Assembly: GCA_964549105.1 (NCBI GenBank)
Contig: CAZJTZ010000006.1
Location: 57,164 to 121,163, forward strand
Direction of reading: 5' to 3'
Origin: Hydrogenedens sp964549105
GTDB taxonomy: Bacteria > Hydrogenedentota > Hydrogenedentia > Hydrogenedentales > Hydrogenedentaceae
Length of the DNA stretch: 64,000 nt
Shown here: in pieces, positions 44,367 through 53,586 of the stretch
How positions within the stretch are numbered: position 1 is the first letter of the stretch
Layout of the letters: every line of letters starts with the position of its first letter
Made by a program: the position numbers and the translations under genes
The notes under the pieces: generated by a model
Seen by the model: the letters and a program-made list of their open reading frames with translations, nothing else
What the model was told of the DNA's origin: nothing
Database searches by the model: none

Positions 44367-46433
44367 ATGCAGACAAATATGCAAACAACGGATGACCGGT
44401 GTCTTGACCTGTGGATACGCCAACGAGATACGGATGCCATTTCGGAATTGGTATCACGACATGGTGGGATGGTCTATGGAGTTGCACTGCGTTTAACAAA
44501 CGACCCTAACACTGCTATTGAAATAGCAAAAAATTGTTTTAAAAAGTTATGTGAATCTAATAATTCTCCTCCTATCCCTATTGCCGTTTATCTCCACCGT
44601 GAAGCAACCCGCGAATCTATGGGTGTTATTCATTCTTTACCCTTACCGATAGAACCCACTTCCTCCGTTTCGTGGAACGATATAAAAAAACGCATAGATG
44701 TGCTCATTGCTAACCTCTCTGAAAAATTTTCTTACCCTATTATCCTCCATATTCTCGAAGGACAAGAACCTGCAAATCTTGTGTCCTATTTGCGATTACC
44801 TCGTGAAAAAATTGAAGAGAGAATCACAAAAGGGATAGAACATATTCGGCATAGCCTGAGTTTAGTGAAAATAAATTTGGGTTTGCCTCAACTTGCTCAG
44901 ATACTTTCTGCTAATGCTTACGAACCCTGCCCAGCACAACTTAGTGACGCAATCATTACCCTTTTACAGGAAATAGCGTCTCAGGAATTGCCAATTACTA
45001 AAGTCCAACGGAGGAAAGTCAAGAGGCTGATACCGCCTCTTATCTCGTTTTTTTTAGCCATTATTGCTATTTCGTTCTTATTACTTTTAATGATCTTTAT
45101 AAACAAAGCCAATAAGGTAGAAAATGTTGAATCCTCTGCAATAAATCCGCCTATTGCCCAACAAAGTCTTGTAACTTCTCCACCACAAGAAGAATCCAAG
45201 AAAGGTAAAGCACCTGTTGCCACTCCTGTACCAGAACAAGCAAAGAGTGTTTCTGAACCAGCAGTAACCGAACAGAAAACAAATGTAAATATTGATTTGA
45301 AAAAGAAACTATTTCAATTACTGTATAGCCGATATGATGAGCAGCGAAAGACAGAACAGGTTGTTTATTATACTTCCCGCAATTTTACGCCTATGGACGC
45401 TTTTTATTACTACTTACTTGCAGTGGAAACTTTACCTCCTTCCGATTTGTCATCATTCCAACCTACATGGGAATTGTTGCTCTCCGGGCCAGCAAATCCT
45501 ATTCCTGATGAGATAATAAATACTTTTGTTAACTTTCAAGAGTCTTTCCAGTTATGGCGATCAGGTGTCTCTTACGAACGCGGTATTTTGCCATCTCCCA
45601 ATATCCTTGGAGAAATACCTTTTCCGGTGGAACCTTTCCAGAACTTTTTTGAATTGTTTGCGTTGAATATTCTCATTGGCAGCCGACAGCCCAATGATTC
45701 TTTGATTATGGATATTAATGCGCTTCTCCAATTTGCAGAATCAGTCCAGAAACAGGCTTACGGGAAATTGGCACATCTCCCCCTTTTCGCAATTGAGTCT
45801 ATGGACATTGCACTACGCGAATTGGCACGGCTACACTTACTAACGCCTCAACAGTTCCGCGAGGGAATGAACCTTCTCCTACGAGCAGAAAAAATTAATC
45901 AAGATAAAAATACAATACAATACAATGAATATCGCCAGATTGCTGCATGGGCACAAACCGAATTTCCATCTATCCCAGCCCTGAAACAGGGATTGCAAAA
46001 CTTTTTGCAAGAGCCCGAAGAAAAGGAATGGTTAAACAAATTATCAGATAATGAACTTCAATCTATATGGGATGAATTTTTAAGTCTGCCTCAGGAAAAT
46101 TCTGAAACAGAAATATCGAATTATCCATTAGAGGATTTGCGAAAAATTATTTTTTCGCCCGATACACTCATAGAACAGCACAGAAGGCATGCACAAACCA
46201 CCCTTATCCTGTCGAAACTCTTCCTCGCTATTGAATGGTATGCCCTGGATAATGGCTCTTATCCACCCTCATTAGAATATCTGATGCCTTCGTATTTACC
46301 CGATTTAATGCAGGATAAATTGTCAGAGTTATCAATACAATATGAATTTGATGGGACAACATATCAAATACATACCTACGAGGGAATGTCCACTCTTATT
46401 CCCTGGCACGGTGATTCTAATATTGAATTTTAA
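44367..46433 (+). CDS. Membrane-tethered sigma-factor-like protein with pseudopilin-like tail
   Basis: A 688-residue protein of unusual design. Residues 10-90 resemble ECF sigma region 2 (DTDAISELVSRHGGMVYGVALRLTNDPNTAIEIAKNCFKKL); residues 110-170 resemble region 4 but are degenerate (FSYPIILHILEGQEPANLVS, LRLPREKIEERITKGIEHIR). A single membrane helix lies at about 222-244, then a charged linker and about 350 unassigned helical residues. The last 75 residues (LFLAIEWYALDNGSYPPSLE, YLMPSYLPDLM) resemble the C-terminal part of type II secretion pseudopilin-like proteins. The sigma part should be cytoplasmic, the tail periplasmic. Whether it contacts RNA polymerase is unknown. The AGGAG lies very close to the ATG. 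Confidence 0.72.
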   Translation: MQTNMQTTDDRCLDLWIRQRDTDAISELVSRHGGMVYGVALRLTNDPNTAIEIAKNCFKKLCESNNSPPIPIAVYLHREATRESMGVIHSLPLPIEPTSSVSWNDIKKRIDVLIANLSEKFSYPIILHILEGQEPANLVSYLRLPREKIEERITKGIEHIRHSLSLVKINLGLPQLAQILSANAYEPCPAQLSDAIITLLQEIASQELPITKVQRRKVKRLIPPLISFFLAIIAISFLLLLMIFINKANKVENVESSAINPPIAQQSLVTSPPQEESKKGKAPVATPVPEQAKSVSEPAVTEQKTNVNIDLKKKLFQLLYSRYDEQRKTEQVVYYTSRNFTPMDAFYYYLLAVETLPPSDLSSFQPTWELLLSGPANPIPDEIINTFVNFQESFQLWRSGVSYERGILPSPNILGEIPFPVEPFQNFFELFALNILIGSRQPNDSLIMDINALLQFAESVQKQAYGKLAHLPLFAIESMDIALRELARLHLLTPQQFREGMNLLLRAEKINQDKNTIQYNEYRQIAAWAQTEFPSIPALKQGLQNFLQEPEEKEWLNKLSDNELQSIWDEFLSLPQENSETEISNYPLEDLRKIIFSPDTLIEQHRRHAQTTLILSKLFLAIEWYALDNGSYPPSLEYLMPSYLPDLMQDKLSELSIQYEFDGTTYQIHTYEGMSTLIPWHGDSNIEF

Positions 46434-46553
46434 TCAATATGATATTTATAATACCTTTCCAATGACTTTAATCGTATCAAAATGTTTCTCTCTTTCATAG
46501 AGCCTTTAATAAATTTCATCATATAAAAGTTATTGTATTTACAGAATAAGACA

Positions 46554-47528
46554 ATGCAAATCATGGATAAAATAGAATTTTTTTTAGTTTTTCTATCTCT
46601 ATCAGGTCTGATTTTTGTTCTTGCCTTATGGCTATGGTTATGGCGAAAACATTCTGCTTCAAATATTCAGTCAAAACATACCTCATTAATTGAGAACGAA
46701 GAGAATCAGAGTGAAGAGAACCAAAAAGCAAGTTCTGAACTCGAAAAAACAAAATGGGCTGTTCACGCATTACTGAAAGACCTTAAATCCCGTGTTCAAA
46801 ACTTACTTGATGATGCCACCAAATATGGAAATAATTTAGATGAACATGCGAGCCAATTACAGAAGATACAAACTCTTGGTACTATCCAGAAGATTGAAGA
46901 ATTGTTACTTCAAGAAGTGGAATCAATGAGAAGTTCCACCAATCTATACAAAAAGCAACTTGATGAAGCACAAGAAAAGTTACAAAAACAGGAGCAGGTT
47001 TTACAAAAATTGTCCCACGATGTAAACACTGATTTTTTAACACAAATTAATAATCGTGCTGCTTTTGAATGCCGAATTAATGAAGAGTTCTCTCGTTATA
47101 AACGATATGGGCATATTTTCTCACTCATTCTTCTGGATTTAGACCATTTCAAAGATGTTAATGATACTTATGGACATCTCGCTGGCGACCGGGTCCTCCA
47201 TGCTGTAGCATCATTACTAAATGAAGAAAAACGAACCTCTGATTTTCTAGCCCGCTACGGAGGTGAAGAGTTTGCTCTCATTCTGCCAGGGATTGATTCT
47301 TTCAACGCTCATATTGTTGCAGAAAAACTTCGAAAACAGGTTGAAAACACCATTTTTCGTTATGAAAGATATCCCATTTATATCTCTCTTAGCGCAGGAG
47401 TAACCAATGTTCTTCCAGAGGACCAATCTTCTACTGATGTAATAAAAAGAGTGGACGAAGCCACTTATGAAGCCAAAAAAAGAGGCAAAAATCAAGTTGT
47501 TGTAAAGAATGGAAATTTATTTGACTAA
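46554..47528 (+). CDS. GGDEF domain diguanylate cyclase, membrane-anchored
   Basis: A 324-residue protein (start at ATG 46554; an upstream in-frame TTG at 46533 would add 7 residues and is less likely). One membrane helix (about 8-30), a coiled coil (about 60-150) and a GGDEF domain at about 155-320. The catalytic motif is GGEEF in ARYGGEEFALILPG. The product-inhibition I-site RxxD (RTSD) sits five residues before it, and DLDHFKDVNDTYGHLAGD is intact, so it should make cyclic-di-GMP. Dimerisation is probably via the coiled coil. Its signal is unknown. Confidence 0.93.
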   Translation: MQIMDKIEFFLVFLSLSGLIFVLALWLWLWRKHSASNIQSKHTSLIENEENQSEENQKASSELEKTKWAVHALLKDLKSRVQNLLDDATKYGNNLDEHASQLQKIQTLGTIQKIEELLLQEVESMRSSTNLYKKQLDEAQEKLQKQEQVLQKLSHDVNTDFLTQINNRAAFECRINEEFSRYKRYGHIFSLILLDLDHFKDVNDTYGHLAGDRVLHAVASLLNEEKRTSDFLARYGGEEFALILPGIDSFNAHIVAEKLRKQVENTIFRYERYPIYISLSAGVTNVLPEDQSSTDVIKRVDEATYEAKKRGKNQVVVKNGNLFD

Positions 47529-47582
47529 ACTACCTGTTCAATCACGACTTCTGGACAAATTTTACTTCTATCCGCTAAAAAA

Positions 47583-47626
47583 TTAGGAAAAAGATTTCTC
47601 GCTACGCTCAAAATGACAAAAGGGGG
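47583..47626 (+). repeat. Dispersed CATTCCGAGCG-type repeat, copy C
   Basis: TTAGGAAAAAGATTTCTCGC, then TACGCTCAAAATGACAAAAG and GGGG. It closely matches copies A and B and runs directly into a series of shorter degenerate units. Confidence 0.75.
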
Positions 47627-47702
47627 GTTGAAATAACAAAGGGGGTGGGAAATGATAAAAGGGAACAGAAGGACAAAGGGGAGTCCGAAATAATAAAGGA
47701 AA
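47611..47702 (+). repeat. Degenerate tandem units related to the repeat's 3' part
   Basis: About five units of 17-19 bases with the theme GAAATnAnAAAGGGG follow copy C: AAATGACAAAAGGGGGG, GAAATAACAAAGGGGG, GAAATGATAAAAGGG, AGAAGGACAAAGGGG, GAAATAATAAAGG. They resemble the last third of the dispersed repeat. Confidence 0.6.
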
Positions 47703-47854
47703 TATTTAAAACAACAGAAGAACAAGTTTGGAATAGCATAGATAGGACTGGAATGATATAGGACACATATAAAATAACAAAACTTTTTGTAATTTTGAGG
47801 AATATCTTTTTCTGTTATTCGAGGTTGTACCCTCTCCTGTCATTCCAACCCCTT

Positions 47855-47886
47855 CCTGTCATTCCGAGCGGAGCGAGGAATCCTCT
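47855..47886 (-). repeat. Dispersed CATTCCGAGCG-type repeat, copy D (diverged, inverted)
   Basis: The plus strand reads CCTGTCATTCCGAGCGGAGC then GAGGAATCCTCT. It is the classic form of this widely distributed motif, inverted relative to copy C, and preceded by a half-unit CCTGTCATTCC at 47836-47846. Confidence 0.7.
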
Positions 47887-48127
47887 ATTACTTCAAGAGA
47901 CGCTGACTTCATAGTTCCTTTATACTCTTTACCCACTTTTCAAATTAATGTCCAGTTATGAAACATATCATCTGGTTAAGAACACTCTTATAATCCTATA
48001 GGACTTAAAATCCTGTATTCATTAGTGTTTTTCAATAGTATCTTCTCTGCATATAACATAAGTCGCAGCCCTCTTCCTGATTTTTTACAGGACAGGAGCA
48101 ATTTTTACTGTATGGAGTTCATACAGT

Positions 48128-48844
48128 TTATTCAGGTCTATGAAGGACTCTTTTTTTCCACCAGAACAATCCAAAAATGTCAAAAAGGGTCTTAAACAAG
48201 CGACCTGAAATGGTATATTTTGAAGTGCCATATTTTCGGGGATAGTGAGACACGGGCAGTTCAACAACCCGAAAACCCGCAGAGTGCACTAAAAAAGCAT
48301 AATAGCGATGTGAACCATTGAAGGGAATAATATATTCAATGCAATGTTTCCGCATGACTTTTAATGCACAGCCTGTATCATGAACGGGTGTCTCTAAAAT
48401 CCAGCGAATAATTTTGTTCGCCTGTCTACTAATCCATGAACGCAACCATTTGTCTTTCCGTAACTGCCGATAGCCCTGAACAAAATCCGCATTATCTAAT
48501 TCTTTTAACAGTTTGGGAATATCGTTTGGGTCGTTTTGTAAATCTCCATCCAGGATAACAACATAATCTCCTCGTGTGTTTTTGAGTCCTGTCCACAGAG
48601 CATACGATTGACCTGAATTTTTTTTAAGATGGATAGGAATTAAATTGGGATAAGTAGATTTCAATGATTCGATTACCTCTCTCGTCGAGTCAGTACTCCC
48701 ATCATTAACCAATATACACTCATATTCCAATTTATTTTTTTTAAATACACGGTCTACCCCCTGAACCAGAAGGGGAATATTCTCTGCTTCATTATAGCAA
48801 GGGATAATCACCGAAACTGTTGGATTTGAAACGGACTCATCCAT
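48128..48844 (-). CDS. Family 2 glycosyltransferase (dolichyl-phosphate-mannose synthase-like)
   Basis: A 238-residue GT-A enzyme with VSVIIPCYNEAENIPLLVQG, CILVNDGSTDSTREVIESL, the metal-binding DxD-like DGDLQNDPNDIPKLL, and a later VHDTGCALKVMRK typical of polyprenyl-phosphate sugar synthases. It lacks the C-terminal membrane helices of many relatives. Donor and acceptor are unknown. It lies 43 bases behind a HisG-like gene on the same strand. Confidence 0.9.
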   Translation of the reverse strand: MDESVSNPTVSVIIPCYNEAENIPLLVQGVDRVFKKNKLEYECILVNDGSTDSTREVIESLKSTYPNLIPIHLKKNSGQSYALWTGLKNTRGDYVVILDGDLQNDPNDIPKLLKELDNADFVQGYRQLRKDKWLRSWISRQANKIIRWILETPVHDTGCALKVMRKHCIEYIIPFNGSHRYYAFLVHSAGFRVVELPVSHYPRKYGTSKYTISGRLFKTLFDIFGLFWWKKRVLHRPE

Positions 48845-48887
48845 AATTTAATCCTGATATTTATAGCAATATTGTAATGTCTACCAA

Positions 48888-49934
48888 TTAGAAATCAATA
48901 ACTTCTGGACCTGGAATGCTGGATTCCAGAGGAACCGTTTCTAAGGAACGAGCACCTAATAGCATAAGTTCATACCGCACAAGTGCCAGAGGCAATGTTT
49001 TATCATCTATACATAACTGAACACTAAATTCCGCGAAATTTGTTCCTTTATTGACAGTAGGTTCATCTGCAAATAGATGTTTTTCTTTTAAGTATTGAGT
49101 AATTTTTTCAACTGATTCTGTAGGTGCATTAAAAAAGAGCAAGACCCGTCGCTCTGCGTGCATAGCACCGTATAGGTTTAGTAAAAACATTCGTGCAATA
49201 TCATATTTCTCCTTATAATCCTTCAAATCCGTGCGAATATATACTGCCGATTCAGAACGCAATACCTCTTCTCCAATTTCCAGACCATAGTTGCGAATAG
49301 CAGAACCTGACTGGGTAATTTCCAGACCAAAATCCACAGAGCCTTGATACACCTTGGCTTCTGTTTTCCCCCAGGCCTCATAAATAACGATTCCCTTCTG
49401 AATACGCGGAGGTGTCTTAAACTTCTGGATAGAAAAATCTTTAAATTTGTCTTCAAATCCCATTGATTTACTTTTTTTCTGAAACCAATCCAGAGCGATA
49501 TAGGGCATTTCTGCGACCATGGTTAGTAATACTTTTTGTTCTAACAAATTTTTAAACCACTCATCATAAGATAGAGATAAATTCTGAGGGTTATAAATAA
49601 TCACCAGACGAACTGCACCGCGTCCAAGTGCAAGCACTCTTTTTAAGGGACAGGCCTGGTTATATTCTGTTTTTAGTTCTAATGCGCGTTCAAGAATCCA
49701 ATCGTCACCGGCAATGGCAAGGTCAATTTCACCGATGGATAATTGCGTACCAAACTCTTGAGGTCTTCCATCCCAACCTATCAAAAAGGAATGTAACGGG
49801 AAAGAAGTCGGTCCTCCCTGGTCATATCCTTTGGTGGGAAAACCTGCGAATTTAAGTAGGCTGACTAAATTACCACCTCGATTTGAGTCGGCTAAAGAAC
49901 CTGCAGGCATACCTATTACTAATTTTTCATTCAT
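48888..49934 (-). CDS. hisG: HisG-like ATP phosphoribosyltransferase homologue
   Basis: HisG joins PRPP to ATP, the first step of histidine synthesis. The 348-residue protein has the HisG two-lobe layout: KLVIGMPAGSLADSNRGGN, EIDLAIAGDDWILERA, LALGRGAVRLVIIYN and the signature region VDFGLEITQSGSAIRNYGLE. The PRPP loop reads SGSAI where E. coli has TGATL, so it belongs to a divergent subgroup. The C-terminal part (about 245-345) looks like the regulatory domain of long HisG. No other his gene is in the window; it lies between a small membrane protein gene and a GT2 gene. Function as true HisG is likely but not certain. Confidence 0.78.
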   Translation of the reverse strand: MNEKLVIGMPAGSLADSNRGGNLVSLLKFAGFPTKGYDQGGPTSFPLHSFLIGWDGRPQEFGTQLSIGEIDLAIAGDDWILERALELKTEYNQACPLKRVLALGRGAVRLVIIYNPQNLSLSYDEWFKNLLEQKVLLTMVAEMPYIALDWFQKKSKSMGFEDKFKDFSIQKFKTPPRIQKGIVIYEAWGKTEAKVYQGSVDFGLEITQSGSAIRNYGLEIGEEVLRSESAVYIRTDLKDYKEKYDIARMFLLNLYGAMHAERRVLLFFNAPTESVEKITQYLKEKHLFADEPTVNKGTNFAEFSVQLCIDDKTLPLALVRYELMLLGARSLETVPLESSIPGPEVIDF

Positions 49935-49989
49935 CTTATAAGTCCCATTACCTTTCTATAAAGTGATACTAAAAATATTCATTTTAACA

Positions 49990-50544
49990 TTAGATTAAAT
50001 CGGGAATTTCAGGTGGTAAAACAGAGGGGTCTCGTTCCTGTTTTAAGTAACCTATTGCAAAGGGATATAACGCTATACTAAGAATCACACGCCAGTATCC
50101 CCATGCAAAAGCAAACCACCGAGCATTGAAATAAAACCATAATAGTATACCTAAACCCAGTAGCACAACAAAACTTATGATTGCCCAGCGTTTGATTCCT
50201 GAATCCCAGGGCTTTAATCCGGGTCGAGGTCTACGCGATAAAAAGAAACCCAGTCCCAAAAGTATAAGTCCCACCAGATATAAGCCTGTCTCTCCTCGAT
50301 TAAACCAGTAAGTCCAATCTTCACTTTGAAGTCGTTCAATGCCAATAGCCGGGTCAAGCACTATCCACCTTGCTACCGTTCCTAAAAACATGATTATTGC
50401 CCCTTCTAATTGCAAACGCGAAATTCGTCCCCTTATCCAACGACATTCTTTTATCGCACCCATAATAAGGATAATATAAACTGCAAAGACAAGTATACTA
50501 AGAGTAACAAGTCCCCCGTAAAGAAATACATAATAAATCTCCAT
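49990..50544 (-). CDS. Five-helix membrane protein of unknown function
   Basis: A 184-residue protein with about five membrane helices. Start chosen at ATG 50544 because AGGAG lies 7 bases upstream; a longer frame from 50601 lacks a site and adds 19 polar residues. Helices lie at about 5-28, 47-65, 82-100, 117-137 and 142-162. An RPRPG loop and a short cytoplasmic tail ending PEIPDLI are visible. No family recognised. It is the first of three leftward genes (with hisG-like and GT2). Confidence 0.72.
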   Translation of the reverse strand: MEIYYVFLYGGLVTLSILVFAVYIILIMGAIKECRWIRGRISRLQLEGAIIMFLGTVARWIVLDPAIGIERLQSEDWTYWFNRGETGLYLVGLILLGLGFFLSRRPRPGLKPWDSGIKRWAIISFVVLLGLGILLWFYFNARWFAFAWGYWRVILSIALYPFAIGYLKQERDPSVLPPEIPDLI

Positions 50545-50719
50545 AAAAAGACTCCTATATCCTAAAGATTCTATATAAAACTTTCCCTTATTATAAATCA
50601 AGCCAGACTTGTTAAAGTAAAGATTTTTCTGATTTTTTTAATAATTGACACAAAAAAGGAAATTTATGGTAATATAATTAGAGACATATTCAATACAATA
50701 CATTTATGGAGGAAGGCAA

Positions 50720-53386
50720 ATGAGTTATAAAAATCTATTTTTTTTGTTTTTAGGTGCAGTGATTTTAATTTCTGCGCAAGGTTGTAAACCTGTTGTCGTT
50801 GTTGAACCCACATCGTTGGACTTTGGAAATTTGGAAACACAGAAGACTTTTCAAGTCTGGAACAAATCGGACTCTACCTCTATGGATTTCCAGATTACCA
50901 AATCGGATAACTGGATGACAGTAAATCCAGAAGCGGGAACGAGTAAAGGACCATCTGACAAAAAAACGATAACTGTTACTGTATCCCGCAATGGATTGCA
51001 ACCGGGAAACTTCACAGGAACATTAACCGTTAAATCGCCTAAAGACGGTGAGAAATCTATTGAAGTAAAAATGACTGTTGAAGCACCACAAGAAGGGGAA
51101 TCCGAAGGGACTGTGGAAGGAACTACCGAAGGGACTGTGGAAGGCACACAAGAAGGGGAGCCCGAAGGTAATCAAGAAGGGGAAATTGCACCAAATGTAT
51201 CAATTATGGGTTGGATAAAAAATATCTCGGAGAACCCTATTGGTTACGCGAGTATAGAGTTATTAGACACGGCATTCAAGGTGTATTCTGACCCGTCAGG
51301 CTTATATACCATTAACGATGTTCCCGATGGAACTTATACCCTATTCGTTAGCAAGGAAGGGTATGTAAATTACTCAATACAGATTGAACTTGGAAGTGTT
51401 AAACCTCTTACTGTAAATGTAACCTTGATACAAGAGAAATTTGTTGATACACTTTCCAATTCGGAATTAGGTGGAATGGTTGCTGATGAAGTAGGAAATG
51501 GAATCAACTTTCCTCCAAACTCTTTATTCACCGGGTCAGGTGAGCCTGTAATTGGCGATGTAGATGTATATATAACACCACTTGATTTAACAAATCCGGG
51601 TGAGATTAAAGCATTCCCCGGCGGATTTCAAGCCCTTGCACAGACAAAAGACGGGGAACAATTCGTTTCATTGGAATCGTTTGCCCTTGCTGATTTTACC
51701 ATTAAACAGAATGGTGAGGAGTTAGTTCTGAACACAGCGGCAAAACAAAATAATCCTGCAGAAATATCCCTTGCTCTACCTGACAATACACCATTGACAA
51801 ATGGACAGGAAGTCCCCTTATGGTATTTTGATGAAGAACAAGGAATCTGGATACAAGCAGGAACTGGAACTGTCGTTGAAGAAGGTGGGAAGAAATATTA
51901 TACCGCACAGATTCAACATCTATCCTGGTGGAACTGTGATGCTCCAATTACAGACAAAACCTGCATTACAGGTGTTGTCAAAAATGACGAGGGGGACCCT
52001 GTTGCGGGTGCGGTTGTCAATGCAATTGGAGTCTCTTATAATGGTATAACCACAGGATATACCGATGCAGCAGGTCTCTTCTGTGTAAATGTTAAAGGAA
52101 ATTCAACAGTCAAAGTTGAAGTCTTATTACCTGGTGGCCGAACCGCCATATTTACTGGAGAAGTTAATGCAACGGGTACCGGGAATTCTTGTGAAACAGG
52201 TAATTGTATTCCCGTCGGAGAAATTACTGCCGATTTTGACTCCTGTATTCAGGGAAAGGTAACAGATAATGATGGGACACCGGTACCAAATGCAGTGGTT
52301 CGTTCTTCTTTAGGCACAGAAACAACCACAGATAATGAGGGAAATTATTGCCTCAATGCAATTTCCGGTGTGCCTGTCACCGTTTTCGTGTTGACTCGCC
52401 CACCCGTTACTGTGATTGGAGAAGAGAATACAAGTTGCACCACAGGGGACTGCACCGTCGCAGATATTAAAGTCGAATACCCCCAGGAAGGTTCTTATGT
52501 AGGAGTGATAACAATAACTCAACAGAAAATAGAATATTATATTAAATCTTCTCGATATTATATTTCTCCCAGTGCATTTTTTGTTTCTTTCCCATCTGCT
52601 CCGATACTCAATATAAACGACCAATGTTCCTTTAATGAGTATGTATACAATAATTATTGGGAGGATGAAGAATGGACAAATCCTTTGGAAGGAATTAATT
52701 GGTCAGGTCTTGACCCCGGGAGTCCCGGCGAATTTTCATTTGATACCATATCTGCTAGAATGTTAAGAGTAGCAGATGTCTACGACCAAGAGATACCAGA
52801 GATACTTAGCCCTATAATGTATTCTATGTTTACTGCTGACCCCGACTCATCTCCAAATCTATACACCAATACAGAGCAAATTGAATATACCTTCTCCTGG
52901 CCCGGTGGATTAGATATATCTGCTTTCACAGTTAGCGGAAAGATGCCAGAACCTCTGGTAGTTACCTCACCTCAAATAACCACAGGTTATTATGGCGGAA
53001 ATACTTTTGAGTTTGACCCGACTGTAGATATGGTCTTTACATGGAATCCCCCTGCAAACCCTGTAGGAAATTATGTTTCTATTTCCATTTCTTCCTCAGT
53101 TTGGAATGAAGAGACACAAACCATCACAGTGGGCACTATCTATTGCTATGTAAATGACGATGGCTCCCATATAATTCCGAAAGAATTGCTACAGCAACTA
53201 CCTATGCCAACAGACCAGCAATATAATGCTGTTTCTCTTATAATTGCAAGATACAATGTATCAGAAAGAGATGTTCCACTAACGAAAGGTGGAAACGGAA
53301 AAGTCGAATTACATTCCGAATTTACGATATTCGCTTCTTCACAAAATATTCCCATCAAAAGTGGAGTATCTTCCATAGCCAAATAA
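50720..53386 (+). CDS. Large modular lipoprotein with Cna-B-like and HlySWWN-type domains
   Basis: An 888-residue lipoprotein: signal with lipobox SAQGC (Cys at about 22). Residues 27-122 resemble a BACON/ASPM-like beta domain (EPTSLDFGNLETQKTFQVWN, WMTVNPEAGTSKG). An EG-rich linker occupies 125-155, then a CarboxypepD_reg domain (about 160-235). Residues 245-412 end with VPLWYFDEEQGIWIQAGTG and HLSWWNCDAPI, a pattern known from CILP/FAM171-like extracellular proteins. Two more CarboxypepD_reg domains follow (about 415-500, 510-590). The last 300 residues are unassigned. GGAGGAAGG precedes the ATG. A strong terminator follows the gene. It is probably on the cell surface; role unknown. Confidence 0.87.
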   Translation: MSYKNLFFLFLGAVILISAQGCKPVVVVEPTSLDFGNLETQKTFQVWNKSDSTSMDFQITKSDNWMTVNPEAGTSKGPSDKKTITVTVSRNGLQPGNFTGTLTVKSPKDGEKSIEVKMTVEAPQEGESEGTVEGTTEGTVEGTQEGEPEGNQEGEIAPNVSIMGWIKNISENPIGYASIELLDTAFKVYSDPSGLYTINDVPDGTYTLFVSKEGYVNYSIQIELGSVKPLTVNVTLIQEKFVDTLSNSELGGMVADEVGNGINFPPNSLFTGSGEPVIGDVDVYITPLDLTNPGEIKAFPGGFQALAQTKDGEQFVSLESFALADFTIKQNGEELVLNTAAKQNNPAEISLALPDNTPLTNGQEVPLWYFDEEQGIWIQAGTGTVVEEGGKKYYTAQIQHLSWWNCDAPITDKTCITGVVKNDEGDPVAGAVVNAIGVSYNGITTGYTDAAGLFCVNVKGNSTVKVEVLLPGGRTAIFTGEVNATGTGNSCETGNCIPVGEITADFDSCIQGKVTDNDGTPVPNAVVRSSLGTETTTDNEGNYCLNAISGVPVTVFVLTRPPVTVIGEENTSCTTGDCTVADIKVEYPQEGSYVGVITITQQKIEYYIKSSRYYISPSAFFVSFPSAPILNINDQCSFNEYVYNNYWEDEEWTNPLEGINWSGLDPGSPGEFSFDTISARMLRVADVYDQEIPEILSPIMYSMFTADPDSSPNLYTNTEQIEYTFSWPGGLDISAFTVSGKMPEPLVVTSPQITTGYYGGNTFEFDPTVDMVFTWNPPANPVGNYVSISISSSVWNEETQTITVGTIYCYVNDDGSHIIPKELLQQLPMPTDQQYNAVSLIIARYNVSERDVPLTKGGNGKVELHSEFTIFASSQNIPIKSGVSSIAK
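51092..51184 (+). repeat. EG-rich linker repeat in lipoprotein
   Basis: Residues 125-155 are EGESEGTVEGTTEGTVEGTQ then EGEPEGNQEGE, the same E-G-x-x pattern as in the GLUG protein at 3852-3968. Confidence 0.85.
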
Positions 53387-53412
53387 ATAATTACATTCTT
53401 ATTAAGCAATTT

Positions 53413-53455
53413 ATAGGCACTCTGTGTATAAAACATTCAGAGTGCCTATTTCTTT
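53413..53455 (+). terminator. Rho-independent terminator
   Basis: A perfect 12-base-pair stem, ATAGGCACTCTG (53413-53424) with CAGAGTGCCTAT (53438-53449), 13-base loop, followed by TTCTTTATT. It lies 27 bases after the lipoprotein stop codon. Confidence 0.82.
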
Positions 53456-53512
53456 ATTAAAAGAAACCATTCTCTTCATTTTAAAAATCTTGCCAGATAA
53501 AAATAAAAAAAT

Positions 53513-53543
53513 TTGACCTGTCTATATATAAAATTGTTATGAT
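53513..53543 (+). promoter_or_regulatory. Possible promoter for the pectate-lyase-fold gene
   Basis: TTGACC (53513-53518), 19-base spacer, extended -10 TGTTATGAT (-10 core TATGAT at 53538-53543). It overlaps an upstream in-frame ATG at 53539, which supports the later translation start at 53587. Confidence 0.5.
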
Positions 53544-53586
53544 GAATAATTTCAATGTAAACATTCCATATCAAGGAGACAAAATA

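Larger units (their letters stand above)
47529..48127. other. Intergenic region rich in repeats
   Basis: A 599-base gap between convergent genes. It contains repeat copy C (47583-47626), a run of degenerate GAAATGACAAAGGGG-like units (47611-47702) and the diverged inverted copy D (47855-47886). A 66-residue leftward frame over 47525-47725 only translates the repeat (VILSVARNLF) and is not a gene. The rest is AT-rich without features. Confidence 0.55.

Noticed and set aside
47525..47725. 66-codon leftward frame containing VILSVARNLF
   Set aside because: This peptide is the usual spurious translation of the CATTCCGAGCG-type repeat; no start signal or homology supports a gene.
50645..50678. TTGACA and TATAAT before the large lipoprotein gene
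   Set aside because: The two elements are 22 bases apart, too far for a normal sigma70 promoter; the match may be chance in AT-rich DNA.
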